In this document: piece by piece, positions 24,294 to 35,799 of the stretch
Numbering within the stretch: position 1 is the stretch's first letter
Layout: the number at the start of each line of letters is the position of its first letter
Origin: Buddleja alternifolia
Taxonomy: Eukaryota > Streptophyta > Magnoliopsida > Lamiales > Scrophulariaceae
NCBI GenBank assembly: GCA_019426215.1
Contig: CM033394.1
Span: 46,498,423-46,562,422 of the forward strand
Length of the DNA: 64,000 bases
Reading direction: 5' to 3'
Program-made: the position numbers and the translations under genes
The notes under the pieces: model-generated
What the model saw: the letters and a program-made list of their open reading frames with translations, nothing else
Databases searched by the model: none
Told to the model about the DNA's origin: nothing

Positions 24294-24553
24294 TGTTGCA
24301 ATCTTTAGAATTAAGGAGGAAATATTCACATTGATATCCTCCTGATCTATTTTCTTTATTACTGATTTTGTGCTGATTTGTAGAGATTACGTTCTCTTCC
24401 TTATTTAGCCCCAATTGTTTCCTATTTATTTGCATTCCTTGTACAGTTCAACAATACACAGAAAAATAGAAAAATATTCTCGTGGACGTACGTCTTATTG
24501 ACCAAACCACATAAATCCCTTGTCTTCATTAAGCTTTTTCTTTAAAGTTTACA
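24294..24553 (+). repeat. 5' LTR of the old Copia element
   Basis: 260 bases, TG...CA borders, about 90% identical to the 3' LTR by eye. It carries the ACCAAACCACATAAATCCCTTGT stretch typical of U5 in several LTRs of this window. Confidence 0.92.
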
Positions 24554-24598
24554 AAGTACCGAGTGTAAATGTTTTAATTATTTATTTATTAAAAAAAA

Positions 24599-25780
24599 TG
24601 GCAGAAATCTCTTCTACTGCCTCTGACATCCTCGACGCCGAGACAAAAAATACACAGAACTCTGGTTCAACGAGATTCGGAAACTCTTCAGTTCAACTCA
24701 CAGTTAAGAAATTGAACGAGGAAAATTATCGAGATTGAGCATGGTCCATTAAGTTAATACTCGATGGAAAATAGAAGTTAGGTTACCTGACCAGGAAAAT
24801 AAAGCAGCCCACTTCTGGAAACATCAGATCTTGACAGAAATGGAGATCCAAAAATTCCATGGTAACGGCGTGGTTGGTAAACTCAATGAACCCAACCATT
24901 GGAAAAACATATCTTTCCCAACGATGGCTAAAGATGTCTGAGATGCCGTGAGAGAAACTTACTACGACGCTGAGAACGCTGCTCAAATTTTTTACCTAAA
25001 AACATGACTATGACAGATGAAGCAGGGCGAAAAGGGGGTGACTGATTTTTATATAGAAATGATGACTTTGTGGCAAAAATTGGACCTTACCATGGACGAA
25101 CAATGGGAGTGCGCACCAACGACATTGTGCGATTCAAAAAGCAAGGTGAAAAATGTGAGTGTGTTCGAGTTTCTAGTCGGGCTCAATCGCAATCTTGATG
25201 ATGTGCGTGGTTGGATTCTTAGCCGCCACCCCTTGCCAACGCTGAGATGAGAGAGGTGCTCGCAGAGGTCCGATGAGAAGAGGTGCGACGGACGGTGATG
25301 CTCCAAGGGCGAAGTGCAAGTTCAATCGATGGCGATATTGCAGCCCTAGTTTCATGTGGGAAATATGAGTCTGCTGGTAGATCCAAGCATGGGTCAAATT
25401 CCCAAGATGGGTTAAATGGGTAAATTCTTAAAGTTAGATTGGATGGGTCAAACTTGCAAAATAGGCCTAATTTTCAGAATGGGCCAGGCCCACTACTTCA
25501 AAAAAGACGCACATGGTGTGAAAAATGCAAGAAAACGGGTCATACGATAGATGTTTGTTGGGAAATTTATGAAAAATCGGCTGATTGAAAACCTAAGCAA
25601 AATAAAAGTCGAGGCCACCAAACTACTGTTCACCGGCGGAACAAAAAAAATCCAGGAGAGAGAAATACACAATTTAGCGGGGGCTTCAATTCTGAACAGA
25701 TAGAGAAACTCTATGAACTTTTCTATACCTTTCAAGCATTGAGTCAGTCCTCCAATAACCCTTCTGCATCTTTAGTACAA
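24599..25780 (+). pseudogene. Copia gag remnant
   Basis: The frame starts MAEISST and reaches LNEENYRD, after which a TGA replaces the expected Trp codon of the W-shaped gag motif. After further stops and shifts it resumes with LWQKLD and EFLVGLNRNLDDVR. A zinc knuckle CEKCKKTGHTIDVC (CX2CX4HX4C) lies near 25518-25560. It is not translatable as a whole. Confidence 0.85.
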
Positions 25781-25819
25781 AGAGGTAATTTTTTGCAAGC
25801 ATTAAATATGAAATTTCAT

Positions 25820-27010
25820 GCTAATTCTCCATGGATTACTGATTCGTGTGCATCAGTTCATATAACTTGCTGGTAATTTGAAAGTAAAAACTGCAGATGG
25901 GTCGCTGTCCTCAGTAGCTGGTAAAGGAGTATTTGAATTTTTTACTCCATTACCTTTGATTCTATATTACATGTTCCAAAAGTATCCTGCAACTTGTTGT
26001 CCATAGGTCAGTTGACTAAAGCCTCAAACTGTTCTGCTAAATTTTTTCCTTCTCACTGTGTTTTTCAGGACCTATCATCAGGGAAAACAATTGGCAGTGC
26101 AGTGGAGTGTGAAGGACTCTATTATCTTGAAGGCGTTAGTGTTAGTGTTGGTGATCAATGCCACACTTCTATTTGTGATTCCGTTCCCAAGTATAGTGAA
26201 CTTCTTTTATGGCATTCTAGAATGGGTCATCCTAACTTTGAGAATTTAAAAAGATTGTTTCCTTCTATTTGTTTGAATAAAATTTTCAATGTGATTTATG
26301 TGAAATTGCTAAACATCACCGTGCATCTTTCCCCAAATCCACATACAAACCATCTATGCCTTTTACTTTCATTCATAGTGATGTATGGGGCCCCTCATGA
26401 ACACCCAACCGAACTCACACAAAACAGTTTGTAACGTTTATTGATGATCACACTCATACTACTTGGGTTTATTTGTTGCATGATAAAATTGAAATTCATT
26501 CTGTGTTTATCCAATTCCATCATATGGTCCAAACTCAGTTTAATGCAAAAATTTAAATCCTTCGCACTGACAATAGCACTAAGTGTTTTAATAACATGTT
26601 GAGTACATATCTTGGTGAACATGACATTATTCATCAAAGCTCATGCGTTGATACTACCCAACAAAATGGGGTTGCAGAACAAAAAAACAGACATATTTTT
26701 GAAGTAGCATGTGCTTTACTCTTTACAACCTACATGCCTAAAAGTTTCTGGAGTGATGCTATCTTAACAACTACATATCTCATAAATCGTATGCCAAGTC
26801 GGGTCCTGCTTTTTAGCACCCTGTTGGAAAAATTCCAAGAATGTTTCCCTGTCTCTCGCTTATATTTCACTCTTCTGCTAAAAAATTGTGGGTGTACAAC
26901 TTTCGTTCATATACATCATCGCACTAAATTGGACCTGCGAGCTACTAAGTGTGTATTTCTAGGTTACTCTCCTACTCGGAAATGATACAAATGTTACGAC
27001 CCTGTCACTC
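25820..27010 (+). pseudogene. Copia protease and integrase remnant
   Basis: The protease active site reads WITDSCAS, so the Gly of the catalytic DSG is Cys. The integrase N-terminal zinc motif starts with WHSRMGHP near 26210, but its Cys half is frameshifted. The core keeps a degraded DN.. stretch, then TTQQNGVAEQKNRH and KSFWSDA. Stops at several places break the frame. Confidence 0.85.
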
Positions 27011-27154
27011 GTAAGTTGTTTGTTAGTGTTGATATTACTTTCTTTGAGAATACATCCTATTTCCAAAAAACATCACCTCAGGGGGGGAATTCAAGTGAAG
27101 CTCGTTCTTTGGAGTTTAACTTTCTAATTCCTGAATCCACATCCCAAATGGTGA

Positions 27155-28900
27155 GTGGGCACCCTCACCAATCTTGAATTTTGTCTCACACTCGAGCCAA
27201 ACACGGTTGAACTGATGGTAGACTCAAACACTCCCGAGTCTCTTTCCATTCAGGTAAATAACTCTGAACCCCATGAGCTGGACTTACCTATTGCCCTTCG
27301 AAAGATACCACGTTCTTGTACTCTCCATCCTATTTCCAACTTTGTCTCTTATAATAATTTGTCTACCAGATATTGTATTTTTTCCTCTAACTTTGACAGG
27401 ATTTGGATACCGAGAAACGTCCAAGAAGCTTTTGAAATTCCTGAATGGAAAGCCGCTGTCATTGAGGAAATGAGAGCATTAAAAAAAAATGAAACTTAGG
27501 ATGTGACTATGTTGCTTAATGGAAAGAAAACTGTTGATTGCAAATGGGTATTTACGGTTAAATACAAAGCTGACGGGACAATTGAAAGATATAAGGCTTG
27601 CCTTGTGGCAAAAGGGTTCACCCAAACCTATGGTATTGATTACACGGAGACATTTGCACTGGTGCAAAACTTAACACAATTTGAGTTCTTTTATCTTTAG
27701 CAGTGAACCTAGATTGGCCTCTTCAACAGTTCGACATCAAGAATGCTTTTCTCAATGGTAAGTTAAAGGAAGAGGTCTACATGACTCTACCTCCCAATTT
27801 CAGTAAGCAAGGTGAAGAAACTAAGGTCTGCAAGCTCAAGAAATCTTTATATGGTTTAAAACAGTCCCCCAGAGCTTGGTTGGATAGATTTGCTAAAGTG
27901 ATAAAGGGCCAAGGGTATCAACAAGGGCAATCTGATCATACATTGTTTTTTAAGACATCTGGGGAAGGAAGAAAGACTATTCTGATTGTGTATGTCGACG
28001 ATATTATTTTAACAGGAGATGACACATCAGAAATGGAAAAGACTAAAATGTATCTTAACTGTAGAATTTGAGGTAAAGACTTGGGCTAGATGAATTACTT
28101 CTTGGGCTAGATGAAGTACTTCTTGCCTTCTTGGGCATGGAAATTGCTAGATCTAGCAAAGGCATCAGTGTTTCCCAATGGAAATACGTCATTGACCTCT
28201 TAATTGAAACATGAATGTTAGGTTGGAAACCCAATGACACCCCTATTGAAGCACGTAGACATCCTACTGATGATGGGAAAAATGTTGACAAGGAGAGGTA
28301 TCAGAGATTAGTAGGAAAACTAATTTATCTGTCCCACACCAGACCAGACATTGCATTCGCCGTGAGTGTGGTGAGTCAACACATGCAATCTCAAAAAGAA
28401 GTTCACTTAAAAGTTGTCTGCAAAATTCTCAGATATCTTAAAGGCTCTCGGGAAAAGTGAATGTTCTTCAAGAAATGCGAAAGAATGAAAGTTGAAATCT
28501 TTATATATGTAGATTGGGCAGGATCGACTAATGATAGAAAGTCCACTACCGGATATTGTACCTCTATACGGGTAACCTAGTCACATGGAAGAGCAAAAAA
28601 CAAAATGTGGTAGCTAGGAGTAGTGTCGAAGTTGAACCCAGGGCAGTTGCACAAGGAACTTGTGAAGGACTATGGTTAAAGAAGCTTCTGGAAGAACTAC
28701 GAATCAGTGCTGAGCTCCCTACAAAATTCTATTGTGATAACAAAGCAGCCATCAACATCCCATTCAATCCAGTTCAACACGATAGGACCAAACATGTTGA
28801 AGTGGACAGACACTTCATTATATGACATATGTTTCCATAAAAGATCAAATTGCTGATATCTTTACCAAGGGGCTACCAAGGCAAAGTTTCGAGGATTTCA
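27155..28900 (+). pseudogene. Copia reverse transcriptase and RNase H remnant
   Basis: RT motifs CKWVFTVKYKADGTIERYK, LVAKGFTQTYGIDYTETFA, FDIKNAFLNG and the catalytic YVDDIILTGD (near 27991) remain, split over at least three frames. RNase H motifs VTWKSKKQN, ARSSVEVE and a final HVEVDRHFI follow. A duplicated phrase CTTGGGCTAGATGAA near 28081-28115 adds another lesion. Confidence 0.88.
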
Positions 28901-28948
28901 TGGGCAAGTTAAACATGATTAATATCTACGATCTAACTTGAGGGGGAG

Positions 28949-29209
28949 TGTTGCAATGTTTAGAATTAAGGAGGAAATATTCACATTAATTTTCTCCTGA
29001 TTTATTTCCTTTATTACTAATTTTGTGCTGATTTGTAGAGATTTATGTTATCTTCCTTATTTAGCCACAATTGTTCCCTATTTATTTGTATTCCCTGTAC
29101 AGTTCTAAAATACACAGAAAAACAATAAAAGATTCTCGTGGACGTACGTCTTATTGACCGAACCACGTAAATCCCTTGTCTTTATTATGTTTTTTCTTTA
29201 AAGTTTATA
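28949..29209 (+). repeat. 3' LTR of the old Copia element
   Basis: 261 bases, TG at the start and TA instead of CA at the end, immediately followed by the GTTAG target duplication. Confidence 0.92.
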
Positions 29210-29366
29210 GTTAGTGTTTAAGATTTGTCATCTTGAAGAAATTTGATATTAGGTGTTTCAATTGTTATTACTATATCGTTAGAAATAGTCTAAGTTGTAT
29301 TGTTCTTAATGTTGTAAATTTTTTGTTGAATGAAATATAACGACCTCTATTCCCTAAAAAAAAATC
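29210..29366 (+). mobile_element. Retroposon R520, 3' part of split copy
   Basis: GTGTTTAAGATTTG, GGTGTTTCAATTGTT, TTGTATTGTT and GTTGAATGAAATATAACGACC continue the sequence broken at 24293 and align with the minus strand of 32300-32161. The stretch ends in CCCTAAAAAAAAA, a retroposon A-tail. Confidence 0.72.
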
Positions 29367-29639
29367 TTTATCCAAATGAATCAATTTCAAAAATTCAAAA
29401 TAAGTTAGTTATCAATATAATTTGAATTCAAAATAAGTTTACAAGTATAATTCAAATTCAAATAAAAATAAATTCTCTATATCCATCGGACTTATAGTAA
29501 TAGTTATCAGTCATTCTTTAATAACTATTTAATTAAATTTACTAATCATGTATTATTATTAATATAAATAATAAGATCTAATTATTTTAAAATAAATAAT
29601 AAGATCTAATACTCATATAAATAAATTTTTCTATAATAA

Positions 29640-30110
29640 CTGATGTGGGTAGAAATCCGTCTTTGGGCCAAGTTGGGTTGTCAATATCATATGGGCTCAA
29701 GCCTAATGGTTTTATGGATTTGGATCCTTCTAGAAGACCTCAATTTCGGACAGGCTTAGCTGGAGACCCAGATGGCCCGACCTACACAGGTAGGGCAACG
29801 CTGATTATGGACAGCTGGGAGACAAGATCCAATCAATCCTCTACCTTACCATATATAGACCTACGGAGATCCGACCTATCTTTCCCAATTATATCCGAAT
29901 TGAGTAGCCTCATATGGATAGATTATGACTTATTCTTATTACCAAATGTATATTTAGCATAGTTGACCTACCCCATTTAACCCCTCATCAAATTTTGTAT
30001 ATATATCGACTCCAACATCAATAAAAGGATCCAAACTCTTTACCTCGTGGACGTAGGTCTAATTTTTGGATCGAACCACGTTAAATCTCTTGTCATTTAC
30101 ATTATTGTCA
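29640..30110 (+). repeat. Putative solo LTR
   Basis: TGATGTGGG opens a stretch with higher GC than its surroundings. A TATA-like TATATATATCGACTCC near 30000 is followed by CATCAATAAAAGG. It ends with CTCGTGGACGTAGG and GATCGAACCACGTTAAATC, as in other Copia LTRs here. No internal region or clear 5-bp duplication is seen. The 105-codon frame inside is probably incidental. Confidence 0.5.
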
Positions 30111-31410
30111 TTATATTATATGTTAATCTCGTCATAATACTCATATTCTCCCATATATTAATATAAATATTATTGATGTGAAACTCACACACATCAATAA
30201 CAAACAAAATTGAGTCAATTTTTCATTAGTAATAGTCACCTCTCATTTTTCTTTTAATATTTATTTCATTAATATTATCAATAGTGTTTTATTATTTTTT
30301 AAACAAAATAGATTATTTAATACTCATATAAAGAAATCATTCGATGATAATTATTTAAATTGAATTATTTTTTAATTTTTTTAGATTATAAATAAAAATT
30401 ATATAATGTAAATATATATTTGTTTAAATATTTTTTTACATAACCAGTCTCCCGTGCCAGATTACGTCTAATAATATATATATTTTTGGTTTTACTTATT
30501 TTGATTGCTTGATGGAATCAAAACAATGACTCTTTTTTGGCGGGAGATTTCTCTATCAAGAAAGCGACGAATGAGATATTTCTATGCCCCCACCAATATT
30601 GCAATTAACTCCAAAAGGTACAGACAAGATATAAGCAGCCCTTTCCTTTCACTCCACGTGGCATCCATTTCCATCCACGTGGCTTTCCATCACATCAAAA
30701 CTGCCGAAGGAGGATAAGAAGTTATAATCCAAATCATTGCTACATCATTTACAGCTATGCGACCTAGTTCAAATCATTTGTAACATTATCGGGTAACACC
30801 TTTTACAATATGCATAGTAGATGTGTGACAAATATATATATATATATAAATGGTTAAAATGCTCTGAATTGTGTATAGCGAATACATACAAAAGATTATA
30901 TGATTGAGTTATAACTGTCAGATTAAAGAAAACCCCGTAAGAAACTTGTATTATTGAGTAATATATTTATAGAGATACATGTACTTTATAAACAAGAAAC
31001 CCTACTATAAACAAGGAAAATATAAATAAAAGGAAACATAAGAAAAACTAAATTAACATAAATATTAGAAAAATATGAAAAGATATTCTATTATCTAACA
31101 ATAACGACAATCCTATAGCCTATATATATATATATCATTTCATTTTAATCCCCAATTTCTTGTCACACATATATTAGTCAAGAAATAATTGAATTCTACA
31201 ACAAATCAAACTCTTACCTAGCAAGGAGTGTTGAATATTCTTAAAAGTTTTAAGTTGAATTTGAGAGCATGTCTTTGGGCTTAGGAGATGGAGACACAAA
31301 TAGGAAATTTCACTTGTTATCTTTAATTGGACTTTCTATTGTCATTAATAGAAGAAAACCGAGTAATTCACGGAGATAGAGAAATCCAAACTTTTAAGTC
31401 CTAATATAAT
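30111..31410. other. Intergenic, nothing firm
   Basis: AT-rich. Two CCACGTGGC words (30654-30684) lie close together, but no gene start follows. The open frame at 30505-30717 has no family signature. Confidence 0.4.
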
Positions 31411-31413
31411 TTA

Positions 31414-31534
31414 GGAAAATTTTAGCCCGCTCCATTTTTTTAAAATAACTTACTAATTATATGACAAGTGTAATACACTCTCCTTGTGAAATACATTTGG
31501 GTGCGACCAAGTCGGGTCTGGACTAGAATTTTCC
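31414..31534. mobile_element. MITE related to 9087-9248, opposite orientation
   Basis: GGAAAATTTTAGCCCG on the left pairs with the inverted CTGGACTAGAATTTTCC on the right. Read on the minus strand it shares TTCTAG.CC..ACCCG, TTG/CGCACCCAAAT and ATAATTA with the copy at 9.1 kb. TAATTTA flanks it (31407-31413 and 31537-31543). Confidence 0.6.
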
Positions 31535-31539
31535 TGTAA

Positions 31540-32140
31540 TTTAACCAAATGATTAATGTTGAGAGTGGAAGATGTACAATCAGTGGGTGATTTGAAAATA
31601 TAGACTTAAGAATTTTTTATGACGTCATAATAAAATGTGAGTGTAATAGTGGTACAAAGTTATCTAAACAACAAAAATACTTTTTTAATATTTCTAAAAA
31701 GATTTTAATAGTAATTAAACCAACTTTCTGACATCCTTAATTGATGTAATCATCTTAAGTTCTTGAGTATTTCTTTGCGGCAGACATAGATGTTGACTTT
31801 AGAAAAAAGTAATATTTAGTCAAATAATTCATTTATGTTTCCATATTATAAATTCATCTGCATAATGAAAATAAAAAACAAAAGGTGGTTTCATCTTCTT
31901 GGATTTTTCCTCAATTTTATGACCCGCATCACTTTCAAATTAAACGACAAAATCACAAAGCTAATCCACAAATTCAAAATACAGAAATATATCAGGAAAT
32001 TAGTTAATTAATTATTTAGTTATCTCCATATCCTAATAAGCCTACCCTAGTTTAAAATTCTTTGTCATATGTTCTGGCGGCTTAATTTTCTTAATTCCCT
32101 TTATCCTCCTTGTTGAATTTTTTATTAATTCGTATCCTCC
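31540..32140. other. Intergenic, nothing recognised
   Basis: AT-rich DNA with no coding or repeat signature that I can support. Confidence 0.45.
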
Positions 32141-32160
32141 ATTTATAAAAATGAATTATT

Positions 32161-32680
32161 TTTTTTGAACAAAAATCGGTATTATATATCATTCAATCGA
32201 AAGTTTACAAAGCTTTGGAACAATACAATTCATATCGACTCAAACGATGTTGTAAGAACATTTGAAACACCAACTATCAAGTTTCTTAAAAATAACATAT
32301 TTTAAGAACTCACAAACTAACACAAGAAATTTTTTGTGCAACTCCTATTCGAGGAGAAAGATGAAACTCTCATATGAGAGAGAAAATAAATAGTAAGCAA
32401 AAAATCTAAAACGATATATAAAAACTTATGTATCACCCGTCTTCATCTCGTCAGATCTATCTCTGTTTAGTTAGATCCTTATCCGTTTCGTCCGATTTGA
32501 AGATGTGATGTACAACTTGAAGAAGGGTACTCCAACTCAACCCGCCGACGATGGTGGTAACAGTGGTGAAGTGGATGACTGTTTCACCAAGCCATCGTCG
32601 GCGGAGAAAAATAGAAGAAAAAAGAAGACCGGAGTTTAGACAGAGATGGAGAGAGAGGGAGGAGAGAGACTTAAATAGAA
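32161..32680 (-). mobile_element. Retroposon R520, complete copy with 18-bp target duplication
   Basis: TTATAAAAATGAATTATT occurs at 32143-32160 and exactly again at 32681-32698. Read on the minus strand, the 520-base body starts TTCTATTTAAGTCTCTCTCC, passes CCGACGATGG twice, and ends in an A run (T run at 32161 on the plus strand). There is no open frame and no tRNA-like A/B box. It looks like a non-autonomous retroposon mobilised by an L1-type LINE. A second copy, split by Copia, is at 24030-24293 plus 29210-29366. Confidence 0.8.
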
Positions 32681-32699
32681 TTATAAAAATGAATTATTA

Positions 32700-33428
32700 T
32701 AGCCTAAAAAAAATGGAAAATAAATAATAAGAAGTACAATTTTGAAAATTTTCACATCGACTGGTCAGAACCAGCCTGGCCAGTGACCAAGATCTGGGAA
32801 ATCATAAAATTCCTACCATTCTTTATATCACGTGGCTTGCACCCCTCAATATATAAAAATTCAACTACATTAAAACTGACATATATATATATATATATAT
32901 ATCCCATATATAAATTCAATTATATTAGATCAGGATACAGATCATGGATATTGAATAACCAAAATATACCCCAAAAGCTGCAATGTTTCAACTGAATTTC
33001 AAACTACCAAAAATTAAATTATAGATGCTTATTATAATAACACCGGGATTTGGAGTAACCAATTTTGTATAACTAATCTAAAGTTATTTCTGCATTATAT
33101 TCCTGTAATACAAACACTTTTTTCAGAAAAGAATTTTTTTTTTTTGGGAGAACGCATATGTGTCTAAATTCAAAATTACGATCTTAGTTGAAATAATTAA
33201 TAGAATGGAAATCATTTTTGATGATGAAGCTAGAAACCTACTTTTAGATTCAAGAGTATAAGCTTAATATAGTTAAAATTGCTAAGGTGTTTCTAAGATA
33301 AGTTTCGATATTGGAAGGTTGCACGTAGACTAATTTTTATGCACTTCAACTGAACCAATTTCTTTGATATGCAATTATAAAATTGTTGTGACCTATCCTA
33401 CACGGGGAATGTGTTTTGATGGTCAAGT
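32700..33428. other. Intergenic, nothing recognised
   Basis: AT-rich with an AT microsatellite at 32881-32902. The 70-codon frame across it is incidental. Confidence 0.45.
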
Positions 33429-33445
33429 AATCGAATTGGCTTCTT

Positions 33446-33621
33446 AACTTAAAGGGTTGGCGTAGTGGCTTGTTCACCACTACGCTCTTGAGTGGGGAGC
33501 GTGTTCGACTTCTCTTAGTGACAAATCCCCTCAGGCCAGAGGCAGACTCAGTACCGCGAAGTGGGATTAGTTCCATACCTAATGTGGTATGGGAAACCCG
33601 TGGGAAACCAAAAAAAAAAAA
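33446..33621 (+). mobile_element. tRNA-derived SINE with 17-bp target duplication
   Basis: AATCGAATTGGCTTCTT flanks both sides (33429-33445 and 33622-33638). The body carries an A box (TGGCGTAGTGGC) and a B box (GTGTTCGACTTC), a GGGAAACCCGTGGGAAACC 3' part and an A tail. A diverged relative lies at 17755-17925. Confidence 0.9.
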
Positions 33622-33954
33622 AATCGAATTGGCTTCTTTACAAATTTTTTGAGAATCACGTGACAGACAAATTCTTGTACATCAACCTCGATTGTTAGAT
33701 TCATATATCATATCATGGATATGATATGTCCTGTGACTAGCTTTAACCATCAAGATAACTCTAGTGGGTTAACATGCTAATAGTCGTTATACAAGAGGAA
33801 TTGGTAGCCCGATAATGACACTGGTGCCGTACGATAAAATAAGTCGTTGGGTCGAGTCATTATATATATATATATAATTTGAATTTGTAGAAAGTCACAT
33901 AACTACAAACACATAGTGCCACTAAAGATTTTCCTCAAAATTTTGAAAATCTAA

Positions 33955-34898
33955 GGCTGTGTTTGGTTTTATTTTGGAGGGTGATTTTGGTGAAACATTT
34001 TATTGGGAGATGTGTATTTTGGTGAAAATATATTTGATTTTGTTTTGAAGAATTAGTATTTTAATCATTTTTCGCGAGAATGTATTTGGATTAGCTATTT
34101 TGAAGTAATATTTTAGTGTTATTTTGGTGAAAATGTGTTTGATTTTGTTTTCAAAGGTAACAAAAATTACTGTAGCAGTTAAATCATATCAGTTTTTGTC
34201 TGAAAAAGTTATTTTAATGATTGAAAAATATATTATAATATTAGTTTGAAATTATTATAATATAAATGAAGGATTATTTTATATAATTATATAATTTCTA
34301 AAATAATTATTTATTCATATATTATTTTATAAATAATTAAAAAAAGAAAAGAAAAAGAAAAAAAAGGGGGGGTTGGGGAACAGTGTCGTCTTCCCCAACC
34401 CCCAACACACACAAAAAACACACAGACACACACGCACACAGACACACACACACGAAAACACACACACAGAGACACACACACACACATGAAAACACACACA
34501 CACACACGACAACACACACACAGAGACACACACACACACACACACAGAGAGACACACACACACACACACGACAACACACACAGAGAGACACACACACACA
34601 TGAAAACACACACACAGACACACACACACAACAATACACACACGCACAGAGACACACCCACACACACGAAAACACACACACACACAACAATACACACACG
34701 CACAGAGACACCCACACACACGAAAACACACACACAACAATACACACACGCACACAATAAGGAGACAGAGAGAGAGAGAGCGTTCTGACCTTTTTGATCA
34801 AACATGGGCCCCATATTTGGCCAAAAAATACCCAACCAAACAAGTTTTGAGCTGAATTTTGGTGAAAAACCCAACCCAAAATAAAACCAAACAAAGCC
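33955..34898. mobile_element. Tourist-like MITE (PIF/Harbinger) enlarged by a CA array
   Basis: The terminal inverted repeats GGCTGTGTTTGGTTTTATTTTGG and (inverted) GGCTTTGTTTGGTTTTATTTTGG are flanked by TAA on both sides (33952-33954 and 34899-34901). A 3-bp TAA/TTA target is the PIF/Harbinger habit. Inner arms also pair (GGTGATTTTGGTGAAA with TTTGGTGAAAAACCC). About 350 bases of CA-rich repeat occupy the centre. Confidence 0.8.
34406..34756 (+). repeat. CA-rich minisatellite
   Basis: CA dinucleotides are interrupted in a regular way by CGAAAACACAC, AGAGACACAC and CAACAATACACACACGC, giving a higher-order unit of roughly 30-60 bases near the right end. All long open frames here on both strands (Cys/Val/Leu or Thr/His strings) come from the repeat. 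Confidence 0.9.
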
Positions 34899-35044
34899 TA
34901 ACTTTTGTGAGGGTAAGATGGTGTAATAGTTGAGTCGCGAACATTATCAAGTACTCGCATTCAAATACATTAGCGAGATACATTAGATATCAACAAATCA
35001 CCAATCCACACATGGATTGAGAACTATGACATTAGTAGATGGAA

Positions 35045-35790
35045 CCAAGTCTTTAAATGAATTGAGTTGAGTTGAAAATATAAAGTATTATTTAAGTATA
35101 TTTGATATTTTTATCTGAGTTACAAAAATTCTACTTGAGCTTAATTAAAATTTGATTGATGATCTAATCGAGCTCTACAAGTTTTAATCAAGTTGAACTC
35201 AAGTAATTTGATCATTTCCTATATTTCAATATTTTGCAATTCATTGAATCGAAGTTGATCTGAACTTCAAATTTTATCTAACCTAAAAATAGGTTCATGA
35301 ATCATGACCACACTAAGTGATGGTGAATCGAACTTCAAATTTTTATATGAACTGAATTTAAACGGATTTCAACTTATATAAATGATCATTTATTAATCGA
35401 GTATTGAGTTAATTTGATTTTTTACCCCCAACTTAATTCTAGCTAGGCTGGTAAACCAGTCGAGTCGAGTCAAACAAGATGATGTTCAAGCTTATTTGAA
35501 TTATTATAGAGTTTCAGAATTTCTGTTTGAGTTTGGTTTGATTGTTAATCTAGTCAAGCTCAAATGAACTTTAGTCAAGCTGAACGCGAGCTGAGCACGG
35601 GTAGTTTGATTTTTTTCACATATTTTATCATGTTTTTACTAATAGAGTTTAGCTCGAGACGAATTTCAAACTTATAGAATACATAAAGAATTGTTCAAGT
35701 TTGGTTTAATTTTTAACAAACAAAGATCAAACAAACTTTTATTGAATAATCCCAAATCAAATATAGAATAATTTGATTCGTCTTTCGCCT
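35045..35790. repeat. GAGTCGAG-type dispersed repeat, copies 2 and 3
   Basis: At 35440-35790 the words CCAGTCGAGTCGAGTC, GCTTATTTGAATTA, GTTAATC, CAAGCTCAAATGAACTTTAGTC and ACTAATAGAGTTTAGCTCGAG follow the order of 16620-16925. The stretch at 35045-35430 is a more diverged relative (GAGTTGAGTTG, GATCTAATCGAGCTC, AATCAAGTTGAACTCAAG). A short related piece is at 40679-40712. Confidence 0.55.
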
Positions 35791-35799
35791 TAATTATAG

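Larger units (their letters stand above)
24294..29209 (+). mobile_element. Old, decayed Copia LTR retrotransposon
   Basis: Two LTRs (24294-24553 and 28949-29209) begin TGTTGCAAT and end TTTACA or the mutated TTTATA. They differ at roughly 27 of 260 positions by eye. The target duplication GTTAG lies at 24289-24293 and 29210-29214. A polypurine tract TTGAGGGGGAG precedes the 3' LTR. No clean TGG-type primer-binding site follows the 5' LTR. Gag, protease, integrase, RT and RNase H remnants occur in Copia order. Confidence 0.95.

Noticed and set aside
30650..30690. Paired CCACGTGGC words as G-box promoter elements
   Set aside because: No gene start or leader follows on either strand, so regulatory meaning cannot be supported.
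34311..34894. Several overlapping open frames of 100-187 codons on both strands
   Set aside because: They are translations of the CA-rich array (strings of Cys/Val/Leu or Thr/His) and appear in all frames.
34905..35010. Another SINE (GGTGTAATAGTTGAG ... CGCATTCAAATAC)
   Set aside because: The box-like words are weak, and no tail or target duplication was found.
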